Origin: Thioalkalivibrio thiocyanoxidans ARh2
GTDB lineage: Bacteria; Pseudomonadota; Gammaproteobacteria; Ectothiorhodospirales; Ectothiorhodospiraceae
Reading direction: 5' to 3'
NCBI RefSeq assembly: GCF_000385215.1
Contig: NZ_ARQK01000029.1
Span: forward strand, 1-35,175
DNA length: 35,175 nucleotides
The translations under genes were made by a program, and so were the position numbers. Positions 1-6,740 of this stretch are shown here, piece by piece. The notes below the pieces were generated by a model. It saw nothing but the letters and a program-made list of their open reading frames with translations. It was not told the origin of the DNA and ran no database searches. How positions within the stretch are numbered: position 1 is the first letter of the stretch; each line of letters opens with the position of its first letter.

Positions 1-324
1 CGTGCGTTCACGAGTGCTCGGCAGGCGGCGGCGTTCCATGGGCTGGTACCGGTCCTGCAGGAGTCCGGGACCTCGGTCCAGCGACCCCCGCGGCTGGCGA
101 AGGCCGGCTCGGGGCGGCTGCGCAAAACGCTCTACATGGCCGCCGTCGTGGCCACCCGCCACAACCCGGACGTACGGCACCAGTACCACCGTCTCCTGAG
201 GCGGGGCAAGGCCAAGATGGCTGCCATCGGGGCAGCCATGCGCAAGCTCCTGCACATCGCCTTCGGCGTCCTCAAGTCGCAAACCCCGTATCAACCCCGA
301 AATGACACGCCTTGCCCCTCATAG
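1..324 (+). pseudogene. IS110-family transposase, C-terminal part only (cut by window edge)
   Basis: An open frame enters from the left edge and ends in TAG at 322-324. It encodes about 107 residues typical of the C-terminal Transposase_20 domain of IS110-family transposases: a glycine-rich helix-hairpin segment (SGRLRKTLYMAAVVATRHN at about residues 39-57), then the RLLRRGKAKMAAIGAAMRKL region. The DEDD catalytic domain would lie upstream and is not in the window, so I cannot tell whether the gene is intact. IS110 elements lack classical terminal inverted repeats, and no clear element end is visible before the 48-bp repeat at 342. The family call is fairly secure from the motif order; intactness is unknown. 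Confidence 0.8.
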
Positions 325-341
325 GGCAAGACGGTATCTAC

Positions 342-389
342 GGTTGGGGTGTGAAGCGTAGGGTGCACTGAGCGCAGCGAACTGCACCG
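342..389 (+). repeat. 48-bp dispersed palindromic repeat, copy 1
   Basis: This 48-bp unit matches 1135-1182 at 46 of 48 positions in the same orientation. It holds an inverted repeat, GGTGCA...TGCACC, around the core GAGCGCAGCGAA. The same core occurs in the GATGCG...CGCATC units at 1104 and 13619-13697. It is a REP-like intergenic repeat. It and copy 2 bracket the toxin-antitoxin pair. Confidence 0.75.
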
Positions 390-394
390 ATCCG

Positions 395-775
395 TTATTG
401 CGGTCGGAACAGATGTATCTCGAGTCCCTCGATATGGCGATAGTGTCGGTCGTTGGCGGTGGCCAGAGGCAGGCCGAGCTGTGTGGCGGTCGCCGCGATC
501 AGGGCGTCGGCCATCTGCATGTTGTGGCTAAGGGTATAGGTCTCGACGAGGAACGTGGCCCGATTCGAGATGCCCTCGGTCAGGGGCTGGATACGTGCCT
601 CCCAGTACTGCATGGCCTGGCGGAGCGCGCGGAATTCGGACTGGTCCCGCAGGCCCTGGACGAGTTCCATGTACGTCACGGCAGACACCGTGAATCCCGG
701 AGAGCCGTCGAGCCATTCGGCGGCTTTGGGGTTCCCGCGCAGGTTCCAGATCAGGACATCCGTGTCCACCAGCAT
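395..775 (-). CDS. vapC: VapC-type PIN-domain ribonuclease toxin
   Basis: A 126-residue PIN-domain protein, the usual VapC length. The acidic residues of the metal site are in place: D4 and D6 in the LVDTDVLIW strand, E37 (TYMELVQG), D90 (MQMADALIAA) and D109 (TANDRHY). VapC toxins are Mg-dependent endoribonucleases that cut tRNA or rRNA when free of antitoxin. The ATG at 775 shares its A with the upstream antitoxin stop (TGATG), so the pair is translationally coupled. A TTG at 778 in the same frame is a less likely start. The partner is a Phd/YefM-like rather than a classic VapB protein, a common mixture. The catalytic residues argue for an active toxin. Confidence 0.9.
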   Translation of the reverse strand: MLVDTDVLIWNLRGNPKAAEWLDGSPGFTVSAVTYMELVQGLRDQSEFRALRQAMQYWEARIQPLTEGISNRATFLVETYTLSHNMQMADALIAATATQLGLPLATANDRHYRHIEGLEIHLFRPQ

Positions 776-1020
776 CAATCAAACTCCCTGAGTTGCCGGA
801 TCCGGCGGACGTGTTCGTCAACCGAGTCGGTTTGATCGCGCCAGAGTCCGAACAGCGGATTACGGGCGGGTTTCGCCTTCGCCGTTTTGTCGGGGGCTCG
901 GTAGGGGACCAGTCGTGCACGCAGACGGCCTCGATAGGTAATCTCGATCTCCTCGCCCCGGTCCACGGCGGCGAGCAGTTCGCGGCTGTGCAGACGCATG
1001 TCTTTGGTGGTGGCTTCCAT
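775..1020 (-). CDS. Phd/YefM-family antitoxin
   Basis: An 81-residue protein with the Phd/YefM layout: an N-terminal DNA-binding part (SRELLAAVDRGEEIEITYRGR, the typical 'L..V..GEE..I..RGR' signature at about residues 14-33) and a charged, probably flexible C-terminus that would wrap the toxin. It should neutralise the PIN toxin and repress its own promoter. I chose the ATG at 1020 over the in-frame ATG at 1032. The 1020 start has a Shine-Dalgarno GGAGG at 1029-1025 with good spacing, while the 1032 start lies only 2 bp from the operator palindrome and has no ribosome site. It overlaps the toxin by one base. The family assignment is by motif. Confidence 0.88.
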   Translation of the reverse strand: MEATTKDMRLHSRELLAAVDRGEEIEITYRGRLRARLVPYRAPDKTAKAKPARNPLFGLWRDQTDSVDEHVRRIRQLREFD

Positions 1021-1034
1021 AGTGGCCTCCATTG

Positions 1035-1054
1035 GTTACACTTATAAGTGTAAC
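1035..1054 (-). promoter_or_regulatory. Perfect 20-bp palindrome, probable toxin-antitoxin operator
   Basis: GTTACACTTATAAGTGTAAC is a perfect palindrome 14 bp upstream of the chosen antitoxin start. A possible -10 (TACACT) lies inside it on the minus strand, 16 bp from a TTGCCC. Toxin-antitoxin operons of this type are autorepressed through such palindromes; binding is inferred here from position and symmetry. Confidence 0.8.
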
Positions 1055-1103
1055 GTCCTTGCGCTGCAGGGCAAGAAGCGCGGGGGGCCGGCGAAGGAGT
1101 TTT

Positions 1104-1182
1104 GATGCGTTTCGCTGCGCTCAACGCATCCTGCGGTTGGGGTGCGAAGCGCAGGGTGCACTGAGCGCAGCGAACTGCACCG
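1104..1182 (+). repeat. Composite REP-like repeat (GATGCG unit plus 48-bp unit copy 2)
   Basis: At 1104-1129 a GATGCGTT...AACGCATC hairpin carries TCGCTGCGCTC in its loop. At 1135-1182 lies the second copy of the 48-bp unit seen at 342-389. The two units share the core GAGCGCAGCGAA (the first in reverse complement), so they look like diverged members of one palindromic family. The first unit recurs as an inverted pair at 13619-13697. Confidence 0.75.
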
Positions 1183-1199
1183 TGCTGAGCGGTCGGGGG

Positions 1200-1739
1200 C
1201 TACAGCCAGCGGGCGAGCCAGAGGCGCAGGCGCAACTCCAGGGGCGGGGCGTAGCCCTGCTTGCGGAAGACGATCTCGCCGTCGGGGTTGATGATGAAGG
1301 TCGCGGGTACGCCGCGGACGTTGTATTGCGAAGCGAGCCGGCCCTTTGGGTCGTTGACCACGGCCAGTTCGCGCTCGCGTTCGTTCAGGTGCTCGAGTAC
1401 CTCTTCCGGCGTGCCGGACTGCATGGCCACCGTCAGGACCGGATGGCTCTGCGACAGGCGCACGATCTCGCCTTCCTCCAGGCGGCAGATCGGGCACCAG
1501 CTGGCCCAGAAGTGCAGCAGCATGGGCTCGTCCGCGTAGTCGGCGAGCGTCACGGGCGTGCCGTCCAGCAGTTGTGCCTCGAACGCGGGCGCCGGACCCT
1601 CGACCATGTCGCGCGCCATCCAGGCACGCACGGCCAGGAAGATCACCAGCGCGATCCCGATCTGGATGCCCCAGCTCAGGGCGCGGCGGCGCCGGGAAGG
1701 CTTCGGGCGTTTCGGTTTGTCGGGGCGGGTCTCGGTCAA
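1200..1739 (-). CDS. Membrane-anchored thioredoxin-like protein (TlpA/ScsD-like)
   Basis: A 179-residue protein with a basic N-terminus (KRPKPSRRRR), one membrane segment at about residues 22-40, and a periplasmic thioredoxin fold. The active site is WCPIC with C82 and C85, and the cis-proline is in GVPAT (P145). This layout matches TlpA/DsbE/ScsD-type proteins, which handle disulfides in the periplasm, for example in cytochrome c maturation or copper tolerance. The start is TTG at 1739; its first bases overlap the upstream stop (TTGA), implying translational coupling to the LRV-repeat protein. No ATG gives a longer product. The exact subfamily is uncertain. Confidence 0.82.
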   Translation of the reverse strand: MTETRPDKPKRPKPSRRRRALSWGIQIGIALVIFLAVRAWMARDMVEGPAPAFEAQLLDGTPVTLADYADEPMLLHFWASWCPICRLEEGEIVRLSQSHPVLTVAMQSGTPEEVLEHLNERERELAVVNDPKGRLASQYNVRGVPATFIINPDGEIVFRKQGYAPPLELRLRLWLARWL

Positions 1740-2167
1740 CGGATCATCTCGGCCTGTCCGGGGCGGGCGCGGGTCCCACGTTTTTTCGGGCCCTTCCGCA
1801 CCGCGATGCGCACCAGTTCGTCCTCGTCATCCATCAGTTGTTCCCGCTGGGCGTCTGTCAGCAGTGGATTGCGCGCGACGAAGTAGCGCAGGTTCGGGTC
1901 GCGGTCGTTCACGCAGGCCTCGACCTGTTCCGGTGTCAGATCGGGCCGCTTGGCGCAGTTCAGGCGCACGGTCTGGTTGGGGTCGGCCAGCAGCAGGGCG
2001 ACCTCCTGGGGTGTGAGGTCCATGCGGCGGGAGAAGTAGGCCTTCACCTGGGCGTGCTGGTCGCGCACCAGCAGCGGTCGCCAGTGTGCCTCGAGGTTCG
2101 CGGACAGGGCGAGGTCCATGCGCTCCTCGAAGGTCATCGCCTTGTATTGCTGCTTCAGATCGGTCAT
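1736..2167 (-). CDS. Small leucine-rich-repeat-variant (LRV)-like repeat protein
   Basis: A 143-residue cytoplasmic protein without signal or membrane segments. Residues 48-124 hold three repeats of 24-26 residues, each of the form R-x-D/P-L-T-x-x-[six or so residues]-D-x-[D/N]-x-x-[V/L]-R. They begin at RMDLTP, KRPDLTP and RNPLLT. This resembles LRV/HEAT-like helical repeats, which serve as protein-binding surfaces. It overlaps the TlpA-like gene by 4 bp and is transcribed first. A role in assembling or regulating a redox protein is possible, but nothing in the sequence fixes it. Confidence 0.7.
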   Translation of the reverse strand: MTDLKQQYKAMTFEERMDLALSANLEAHWRPLLVRDQHAQVKAYFSRRMDLTPQEVALLLADPNQTVRLNCAKRPDLTPEQVEACVNDRDPNLRYFVARNPLLTDAQREQLMDDEDELVRIAVRKGPKKRGTRARPGQAEMIR

Positions 2168-2255
2168 GGCCGGCGCATTATAGGCGCCCGGGTTGGGATG
2201 CGCGGGGACGCCCCCACAATGTGTAGGAACGACAGCGCCCGCGAGCGTGTCGTAC

Positions 2256-2275
2256 TATTAGCTAACGATAATCTA
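2256..2275 (+). promoter_or_regulatory. AT-rich patch with TTAGCTAA palindrome and possible -10 upstream of nadA
   Basis: This short AT-rich patch in GC-rich surroundings holds the palindrome TTAGCTAA at 2258-2265, followed by GATAAT at 2267-2272, a good -10 candidate about 30 bp before the nadA start. No convincing -35 is seen at 17 bp, so an activator or repressor may bind the palindrome. The role is inferred. Confidence 0.4.
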
Positions 2276-2301
2276 CCCCGTATGCCGGGGTGAGAGGACC
2301 C

Positions 2302-3384
2302 ATGACTGCACCGGTGGCCGAAATTCCGATCTTCCAGGTTCCGCGCACGGATCACGTGACGGCCTCGCTGCATGCGTTGACCGATGCCCAGCGCGACGAG
2401 CTGGTGCGTCGCATCAAGCGCCTGCTGATCGAGCGCAACGCGGTGCTGGTGGCGCACTACTACGTGGACGAGTCCCTCCAGCGTCTGGCAGACGAGACCG
2501 GCGGCTGCGTGTCCGATTCGCTGGAGATGGCCCGCTTCGGCAAGGAACATCCGGCCGAGACGCTGGTGGTGGCCGGGGTGCGCTTCATGGGCGAGACGGC
2601 CAAGATCCTGAGCCCCGAAAAGCGCGTGCTGATGCCGACGCTGGAGGCCGAGTGTTCGCTGGACCTCGGCTGTCCGGCCGACGAGTTCGCGAAATTCCGC
2701 GCCCAGTATCCGGACCACACCGTGGTCGTGTACTCCAACACCTCGGTGGACGTAAAGGCACAGGCCGACTACGTCGTCACCTCCAGCATCGCGGTGCCGC
2801 TGGTCGAGCATCTGCGCGACCAGGGCAAGAAGGTCCTGTGGGCCCCGGACAAGCACCTGGGCGACTATATCCGCCGCACCACCGGTGCCGACATGGTGCT
2901 GTGGGACGGCTCCTGCGTGGTGCACGACGAATTCCGCTCCTGGGCGCTGGAGGATCTGCGCGGCCGCCATCCCGGCGCAGCGGTGCTGGTGCATCCGGAG
3001 TCCCCGCGCGAGGTCATCCACCAGGCCGACGTGGTGGGCTCCACCAGCCAGCTGATCGCGGCGGTCAAGAACCGCCCGGAGCAGGAATTCATCGTTGCCA
3101 CGGACAAGGGCATCTTCTACAAGATGCAGCAGGCGGCCCCGGGCAAGACCCTGATCGAGGCCCCCACCGGCGGCCACAGCGCCACCTGTACCAGCTGCGC
3201 CCACTGCCCGTGGATGGCGATGAACGACCTGGTCTCGCTGGCCGAGACGCTGGAAGACACGGCGGAACCGGCGAAGAACGAGATCTTCGTCGACGAGACC
3301 GCGCGTCAGAAGGCCCTGGTGGCCACGCAGCGCATGCTCGACTTCGCCGCCGAACACCGCAAGGCCACCGAAGGCGACGCCTGA
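2302..3384 (+). CDS. nadA: Quinolinate synthase
   Basis: NadA condenses iminoaspartate with dihydroxyacetone phosphate to form quinolinate, the first committed pyridine precursor of NAD. The 360-residue protein carries the three cysteine regions that hold its [4Fe-4S] cluster: C118 ([10 protein letters not shown]), C205 (GSCVVHDEF) and the C-terminal CTSCAHC with C296, C299 and C302. Other family signatures are visible, such as [11 protein letters not shown] near the start and HPESPREV. The start is ATG 2302, preceded by AGAGG at 2293-2297; a GTG at 2290 is possible but has no ribosome site. No nadB or nadC is adjacent. It is monocistronic, convergent with the small gene at 3490. Confidence 0.97.
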   Translation: MTAPVAEIPIFQVPRTDHVTASLHALTDAQRDELVRRIKRLLIERNAVLVAHYYVDESLQRLADETGGCVSDSLEMARFGKEHPAETLVVAGVRFMGETAKILSPEKRVLMPTLEAECSLDLGCPADEFAKFRAQYPDHTVVVYSNTSVDVKAQADYVVTSSIAVPLVEHLRDQGKKVLWAPDKHLGDYIRRTTGADMVLWDGSCVVHDEFRSWALEDLRGRHPGAAVLVHPESPREVIHQADVVGSTSQLIAAVKNRPEQEFIVATDKGIFYKMQQAAPGKTLIEAPTGGHSATCTSCAHCPWMAMNDLVSLAETLEDTAEPAKNEIFVDETARQKALVATQRMLDFAAEHRKATEGDA

Positions 3385-3400
3385 CAAGGCCGCCCCTGTA

Positions 3401-3472
3401 GGAGCCTGCTTGCAGGCGAAGCCCCTGCCCGCGTCCGACTCTGGCAGTGGCATTCGCCTGCAAGCAGGCTCC
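3401..3472. repeat. REP-type inverted repeat between convergent genes (20-bp perfect arms)
   Basis: The arms GGAGCCTGCTTGCAGGCGAA (3401-3420) and its exact complement (3453-3472) are separated by 32 bp. Each arm is itself partly palindromic (GCCTGCTTGCAGGC). The flanks continue the GTAGGAG/CTCCCAC pattern seen at 5092-5130 and 6652-6720. Placed between the 3' ends of nadA and the gene at 3490, it could stop transcription in both directions, although there is no T-run. Confidence 0.8.
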
Positions 3473-3489
3473 CACGATGGGGTGGGTAG

Positions 3490-3696
3490 TTAGCGGTCGT
3501 TCAGCCAGGCGGCCCACTGGGAGTGGGTGGAGACATCCACGCCGTCGGCCTTGGCGGCCTTTTGCAGGTGGGTCTGCAGGTCGGCCATCAGTTCAGAATC
3601 CATCAGCTCGGGGGCCAGCGTCAGCTGCGCGTGCAGCGTGCTGTAGACGAGCTTGAGTTCATTTGTCGGGTACTGCGACCAGTCGAGGTGGGGCAT
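3490..3696 (-). CDS. Small hypothetical protein, 68 residues
   Basis: I do not recognise this protein. It is 68 residues, soluble, rich in leucine and glutamine, with helical middle and C-terminal parts (ELMADLQTHLQKAAKADG) and a WAAWLNDR end. The ATG at 3696 is preceded by GGAG at a workable distance (CGGAGAACGGACGCC). It stands alone, convergent with nadA across a REP repeat, and its upstream side is the first MITE. Ribosome site and composition suggest a real gene; the function is unknown. Confidence 0.6.
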   Translation of the reverse strand: MPHLDWSQYPTNELKLVYSTLHAQLTLAPELMDSELMADLQTHLQKAAKADGVDVSTHSQWAAWLNDR

Positions 3697-3773
3697 GGCG
3701 TCCGTTCTCCGTTTCGATCAATTGGCTTATAGCCTGACGGTGGCCTGCGGTGCCATTCAAAAGCACCTGCTAG

Positions 3774-4039
3774 GGAAACACTGATTAATGTACACACTCG
3801 CGTTGGCACCCCAGGTTTTCCGAGACAAGGCGCGCCGTGCAGCGGGTAGTGGTTCTACCCGCAAGCGGCGCAACGCCGGATCGGGGAACCTGGGGTACCA
3901 ACCCCGAAGGGGCTCGGCCGCTTTTGTGCGCGCACGGCGTTGCGGTTCCCTTGTGCAGAATGACTGCACGGCGGTCACCGCGCCTTGTTCGCACGCAAAA
4001 GCGACTCGAGCGCGAGCGTGTACATTGATCAGTGTTTCC
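3774..4039 (+). mobile_element. MITE copy 1 (266 bp, non-coding, terminal inverted repeats)
   Basis: The ends are about 30-bp inverted repeats. The left starts GGAAACACTGATTAATG; the right, read from outside, starts GGAAACACTGATCAATG, with only two mismatches through CTCGCG. The flanking 4-bp sequences are CTAG (3770-3773) and CTGG (4040-4043), a near-perfect duplication. The interior is strongly palindromic: CCCCAGGTTTTCC against GGGGAACCTGGGG, GGTAG...CTACC and GTGCAG...CTGCAC. A second copy lies at 7592-7886. IS5-group transposases are known to duplicate YTAR targets, so an IS5-like enzyme is the likely mover; no transposase for it is in the window. Confidence 0.88.
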
Positions 4040-4052
4040 CTGGGGAGTGGAG

Positions 4053-4430
4053 ATGTATAAGCGCCGTGCGCGCCTGCTGGTGGCGGCGGAACGGCCGGAT
4101 GGACGCGCTGCGCGCGTGGCAGAGCTGGCCGCGGCGGCCGAGTTCGAGGACTGGATCGAGGTGCGCCCGGCGCGCGCGATGGCCGAGGTGACGGACGCCG
4201 ATCTGGCCTGGGCCGATCTGCTGGTGGCGGTCGACACGGCTGCGGCCCGCGCCATGCCGGCACATCGTCCCGCGAACTGCCGGCCGAAGTACTGGCAGCT
4301 GCCCGGCGAGACCGGGGCCGATTTCGACTTGCAGACCCTGGAGGCGCTGCGCTGCATGGTGGGTGGTATGCGCATGCTGGCGCGTGTGGATGCTGCCGGG
4401 GACGATGACGGGGAAGGCGGTCACGCGTAA
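4053..4430 (+). CDS. Hypothetical protein, 125 residues, directly behind MITE copy 1
   Basis: Not firmly recognised. The ATG at 4053 is chosen because GGGGAG (4042-4047) sits 5 bp before it; an in-frame start at 4032 would lie inside the MITE end. The product is alanine-rich and soluble. The stretch TDADLAWADLLVAVD (about residues 49-63) recalls the second half of low-molecular-weight tyrosine phosphatases, but the CX5R phosphate loop that family needs at the N-terminus is absent. It could be a degenerate relative or unrelated. The MITE inserted only a few bases upstream of its ribosome site, so the native promoter has probably been separated from the gene. Confidence 0.6.
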   Translation: MYKRRARLLVAAERPDGRAARVAELAAAAEFEDWIEVRPARAMAEVTDADLAWADLLVAVDTAAARAMPAHRPANCRPKYWQLPGETGADFDLQTLEALRCMVGGMRMLARVDAAGDDDGEGGHA

Positions 4431-4487
4431 CGGATCGCGTGTTGTCGAGACGCCGCGTTGATGTGAGCGCCCGGGGGTGCCCCGAAA

Positions 4488-4519
4488 GATCGCCACGGCG
4501 CTGCGCGCCTCGCGATGAC
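4488..4519. repeat. Short dispersed intergenic repeat
   Basis: On the minus strand this begins GTCATCGCGAGGCGCGCAG and ends GGCGATC, the pattern of a widespread proteobacterial intergenic repeat (GTCATTGCGAGG...GGCAATC). Its ends form an imperfect inverted repeat. Only one copy is in the window, so the assignment rests on recognising the motif. Confidence 0.45.
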
Positions 4520-4524
4520 AAGTG

Positions 4525-5055
4525 CTATTCGGGGTGGTACGGGACGGGCGCCCGGGCGTGCAGCTGGGCCAGGTGGTCCTCGTAGAGGGCCCAGATGCGC
4601 GGCGCGATCGCGCCGCGCGAACCGGGGTAGGTCAGGCGGTCGGGGTTGAAGGTGGCCAGGCGCTCGATCTCGGTGCAGCGCAGCTCTTCGCTGACCACGT
4701 TGAAGATCAGGATCTGTGTGCCCTGGTCGGCGATCGGCAGCAGGGCCCCGATGATGCCGGTGTCATTAAGCCCGGGCTCGCCACGGGCGTCGCCCAGCTC
4801 GGCCGGCGGGCGTACCAGCGTGCCGAGCAGCTCCTGGTAGGCCTGGCCGCAGGCAAAGCAGATCTCCGGTGCACGCAGTCCCTGCACGCGTTCGCAGGCC
4901 TGGCGTACGGTGTTGTCCGGCAGTGCCATGCGCGCTGGCGGGATCGGGATGCGGTTGCTCTCGCCATTGGGCAGCAGGCGCGGGACCGCCTCCTGGCAGG
5001 AGGGACAGCGCCAGGTGGCGACCCGCGGGCCGTCGATCACGTTGCTGGGCGGCAT
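4525..5055 (-). CDS. Hypothetical protein with two CXXC motifs (possible zinc ribbon)
   Basis: A 176-residue protein I do not recognise. It has CPSC at C17/C20 and CFACG at C66/C69, spaced as in a zinc ribbon with two knuckles, plus isolated C54 and C127. No signal peptide or membrane segment is seen. The middle (DTGIIGALLPIADQGTQILIFNVVSEE) looks like a small alpha/beta fold with hydrophobic strands. The ATG at 5055 has only a weak ribosome site. It lies between a dispersed repeat at its 3' side and a REP-like palindrome at its 5' side, with no operon partner. Metal binding is inferred from the cysteine pairs alone. Confidence 0.65.
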   Translation of the reverse strand: MPPSNVIDGPRVATWRCPSCQEAVPRLLPNGESNRIPIPPARMALPDNTVRQACERVQGLRAPEICFACGQAYQELLGTLVRPPAELGDARGEPGLNDTGIIGALLPIADQGTQILIFNVVSEELRCTEIERLATFNPDRLTYPGSRGAIAPRIWALYEDHLAQLHARAPVPYHPE

Positions 5056-5091
5056 GCGGTGGCCATGGTTCGGGGTGTGCGTTCAGTATAC

Positions 5092-5130
5092 GGCGGGCGC
5101 GCCCGCCGCGCGGGCAAGCCCGCTCCCGTA
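5092..5130. repeat. REP-like palindromes
   Basis: GGCGGGCGCGCCCGCC (5092-5107) is a perfect palindrome. It is followed by GCGGGCAAGCCCGC and CTCCCGTA (5110-5130), the reverse of a GGGAGCGGGCTTGCCCGC unit well known from Pseudomonas-type REPs. It belongs with the repeats at 3401 and 6652. It lies between the unknown gene at 4525-5055 and the 3' end of the peroxiredoxin-like gene. Confidence 0.65.
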
Positions 5131-5164
5131 TGGTCGCTTCGGCCGGCCCGCCCCGGTGGGTGCG

Positions 5165-5746
5165 TCAGCCGTAATAGTCCGGTTCGTTGCCTGGGCGCCA
5201 CTTGATGTTGCAGCCGAGGCTTGGGTGCTGCGGGTCGGGGGCGGGCTGGCCCGCCAGCAGGGCATCGCTGGCGGCGCGCAGGTCACGCCCGGTGACCGGG
5301 GTGTCGGAGCCGGGGCGGGTCTCGTCGAACTGGCCGCGATAGAACAGCTTGCGGTCGGCGTCGAACAGGTAGAGGTCCGGGGTGCAGGCCGCGTGGTAGG
5401 CCTTGGCTACGGACTGGTCCTCGTCCAGGCAGTAGGGGAACTTGTAGCCGAAGCGGCGGGCGTCGTCGCGCATCTTGTCCGGGGCGTCGTCCGGTACCGC
5501 CTGGATGTCGTTGGAGTTGATTGCGATCACCGCAATGCCCTTGTCCGAGTATTCGCGGCCGTAGCGCGCGAACTCGTGGCGGATCAGTTGCACGAACGGG
5601 CAGTGATTGCAGATAAAGGCGATCATGTAGCCTTTCGCGTCGGGAAAACTGTCGAGGCTGATGGTGTCGCCGGAGACGACGTCCGGCAGGGAAAAGTTCG
5701 GGGCCTCGGTGCCCAGTTCAATCATCTGCGAGGGGGTGCGGGCCAT
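5165..5746 (-). CDS. Thioredoxin-fold peroxiredoxin-like protein (PRX_like1 type)
   Basis: A 193-residue cytoplasmic thioredoxin-fold protein. The signature is FICNHCPFV with C46 and C49, followed by INSND, a CTPD motif (C121) and the C-terminal SLGCNIKW, all typical of the AhpC/TSA-like family often annotated as 'thioredoxin family protein'. Members are presumed thiol reductases or peroxidases, but the substrate is not established. The ATG at 5746 has GGAG 5-6 bases upstream; a longer frame to 5821 lacks a better start. It is divergent from the NADP reductase gene across about 150 bp. Confidence 0.88.
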   Translation of the reverse strand: MARTPSQMIELGTEAPNFSLPDVVSGDTISLDSFPDAKGYMIAFICNHCPFVQLIRHEFARYGREYSDKGIAVIAINSNDIQAVPDDAPDKMRDDARRFGYKFPYCLDEDQSVAKAYHAACTPDLYLFDADRKLFYRGQFDETRPGSDTPVTGRDLRAASDALLAGQPAPDPQHPSLGCNIKWRPGNEPDYYG

Positions 5747-5895
5747 GGTTGCTCCGTTAACCTGTGATGGGGGATTCGGGCGCCAATTATACGGATTGGG
5801 GCGGGGCGGATTAATCCGCATCGCCTGAAGGACAGCTTGAAACCATCCGGACGCGGCGCCAGTCTGGATAATACTTGAGTCATGGAGTCGGGAAT

Positions 5896-6636
5896 ATGGG
5901 CTGGGTCACGGGGACCGTGCAGGAGCGCAAACAATGGACGGACCGCCTCTTCTCGCTGCGGGTAGAGGCAGATGTGGAGCCGTTCAAGGCCGGGCAGTTC
6001 AATCGGCTGCGCCTGGAGATTGACGGCGAGCCAGTCGCGCGCCCTTATTCCTATGTGAATGCCCCGGACGAGACCCCGCTGGACTTCTACCTGATCACAG
6101 TGCCCGAGGGCCCCTTGTCGAACCGGCTGGTGCAGCTGGAGCCCGGCGACACGGTGGAGCTGATGCCGCGCGCCACAGGGTTCTTCACGCTGGACGAGCT
6201 GCCCGACAGCCGTGACCTGTGGCTGCTGTCCACCGGTACCGCGCTGGGGCCCTTCCTGTCGATGCTGAAGACCGACACGCCGTGGCAGCGTTTCGAGAAC
6301 ATCCGACTAATCCACGCCGTGCGCAAGGCGGAGGAACTGACCTACCAGGACACGATCCGGCAGTTCCAGGAGCGCGACCCGAAACAGTTCCAGTACATCC
6401 CGTTCGTCAGCCGCGAACCCTGCCCGGGCGGGCTCGAGGGCCGTATCCCGGCCGCGATTGCCGAGGGTCGCCTGGAGCATCACGCCGGCCTCAAGATCGC
6501 GCCGGAGCACTCGCAGTTGATGCTGTGCGGCAACCCGGCAATGGTGAAGGATACCGCCGCCATCCTCCGCGAGCGCGGGCTGGAGAAGAACCGCCGCCGC
6601 AAGCCGGGGCAGATCACCACCGAGAACTACTGGTAG
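5896..6636 (+). CDS. fpr: Ferredoxin/flavodoxin-NADP+ reductase
   Basis: A 246-residue bacterial FNR. It carries FAD and exchanges electrons between NADPH and ferredoxin or flavodoxin. Visible motifs are RPYSYV (R49-S52, FAD binding), GTALGPF (114-120, nicotinamide/pyrophosphate region) and the C-terminal aromatic end ENYW, as in E. coli Fpr, which also ends in YW. The ATG at 5896 has GGAG about 8 bases upstream; a TTG at 5875 is in frame but less likely. GATAAT at 5867-5872 is a possible -10. It is monocistronic and ends 15 bp before a REP inverted repeat that may act as terminator. Confidence 0.95.
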   Translation: MGWVTGTVQERKQWTDRLFSLRVEADVEPFKAGQFNRLRLEIDGEPVARPYSYVNAPDETPLDFYLITVPEGPLSNRLVQLEPGDTVELMPRATGFFTLDELPDSRDLWLLSTGTALGPFLSMLKTDTPWQRFENIRLIHAVRKAEELTYQDTIRQFQERDPKQFQYIPFVSREPCPGGLEGRIPAAIAEGRLEHHAGLKIAPEHSQLMLCGNPAMVKDTAAILRERGLEKNRRRKPGQITTENYW

Positions 6637-6651
6637 AGCCTCGCCCATGGT

Positions 6652-6720
6652 GTAGGAGGCCAGCCCTCTGGCCGATTGGACGCCGGTAAAACCCATCGGC
6701 CAGGGGGCTGGCCTCCTACA
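6652..6720. repeat. REP-type inverted repeat between convergent genes
   Basis: GTAGGAGGCCAGCC...GGCCGAT is followed after a short loop by ATCGGCC...GGCTGGCCTCCTAC. The arms are about 25 bp with one or so mismatches. It shares the GTAGGAG outer ends with the repeat at 3401-3472 but has a different palindromic core (GGCCAG). It separates fpr from the convergent hydrolase and may end both transcripts. Confidence 0.78.
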
Positions 6721-6740
6721 AGTTGTGGCGTGCGCCGGGG

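Noticed and set aside
2164-3453. Long minus-strand frame opposite nadA
   Set aside because: Shadow frame; nadA has the full set of cluster cysteines and a ribosome site, this frame has neither motifs nor a credible start.
3788-4060. Open frame starting in the left end of MITE copy 1
   Set aside because: The start lies in the terminal repeat without a ribosome site, and the matching frame in copy 2 (7606-7875) diverges by frameshift. Palindromes, not codons, are conserved.
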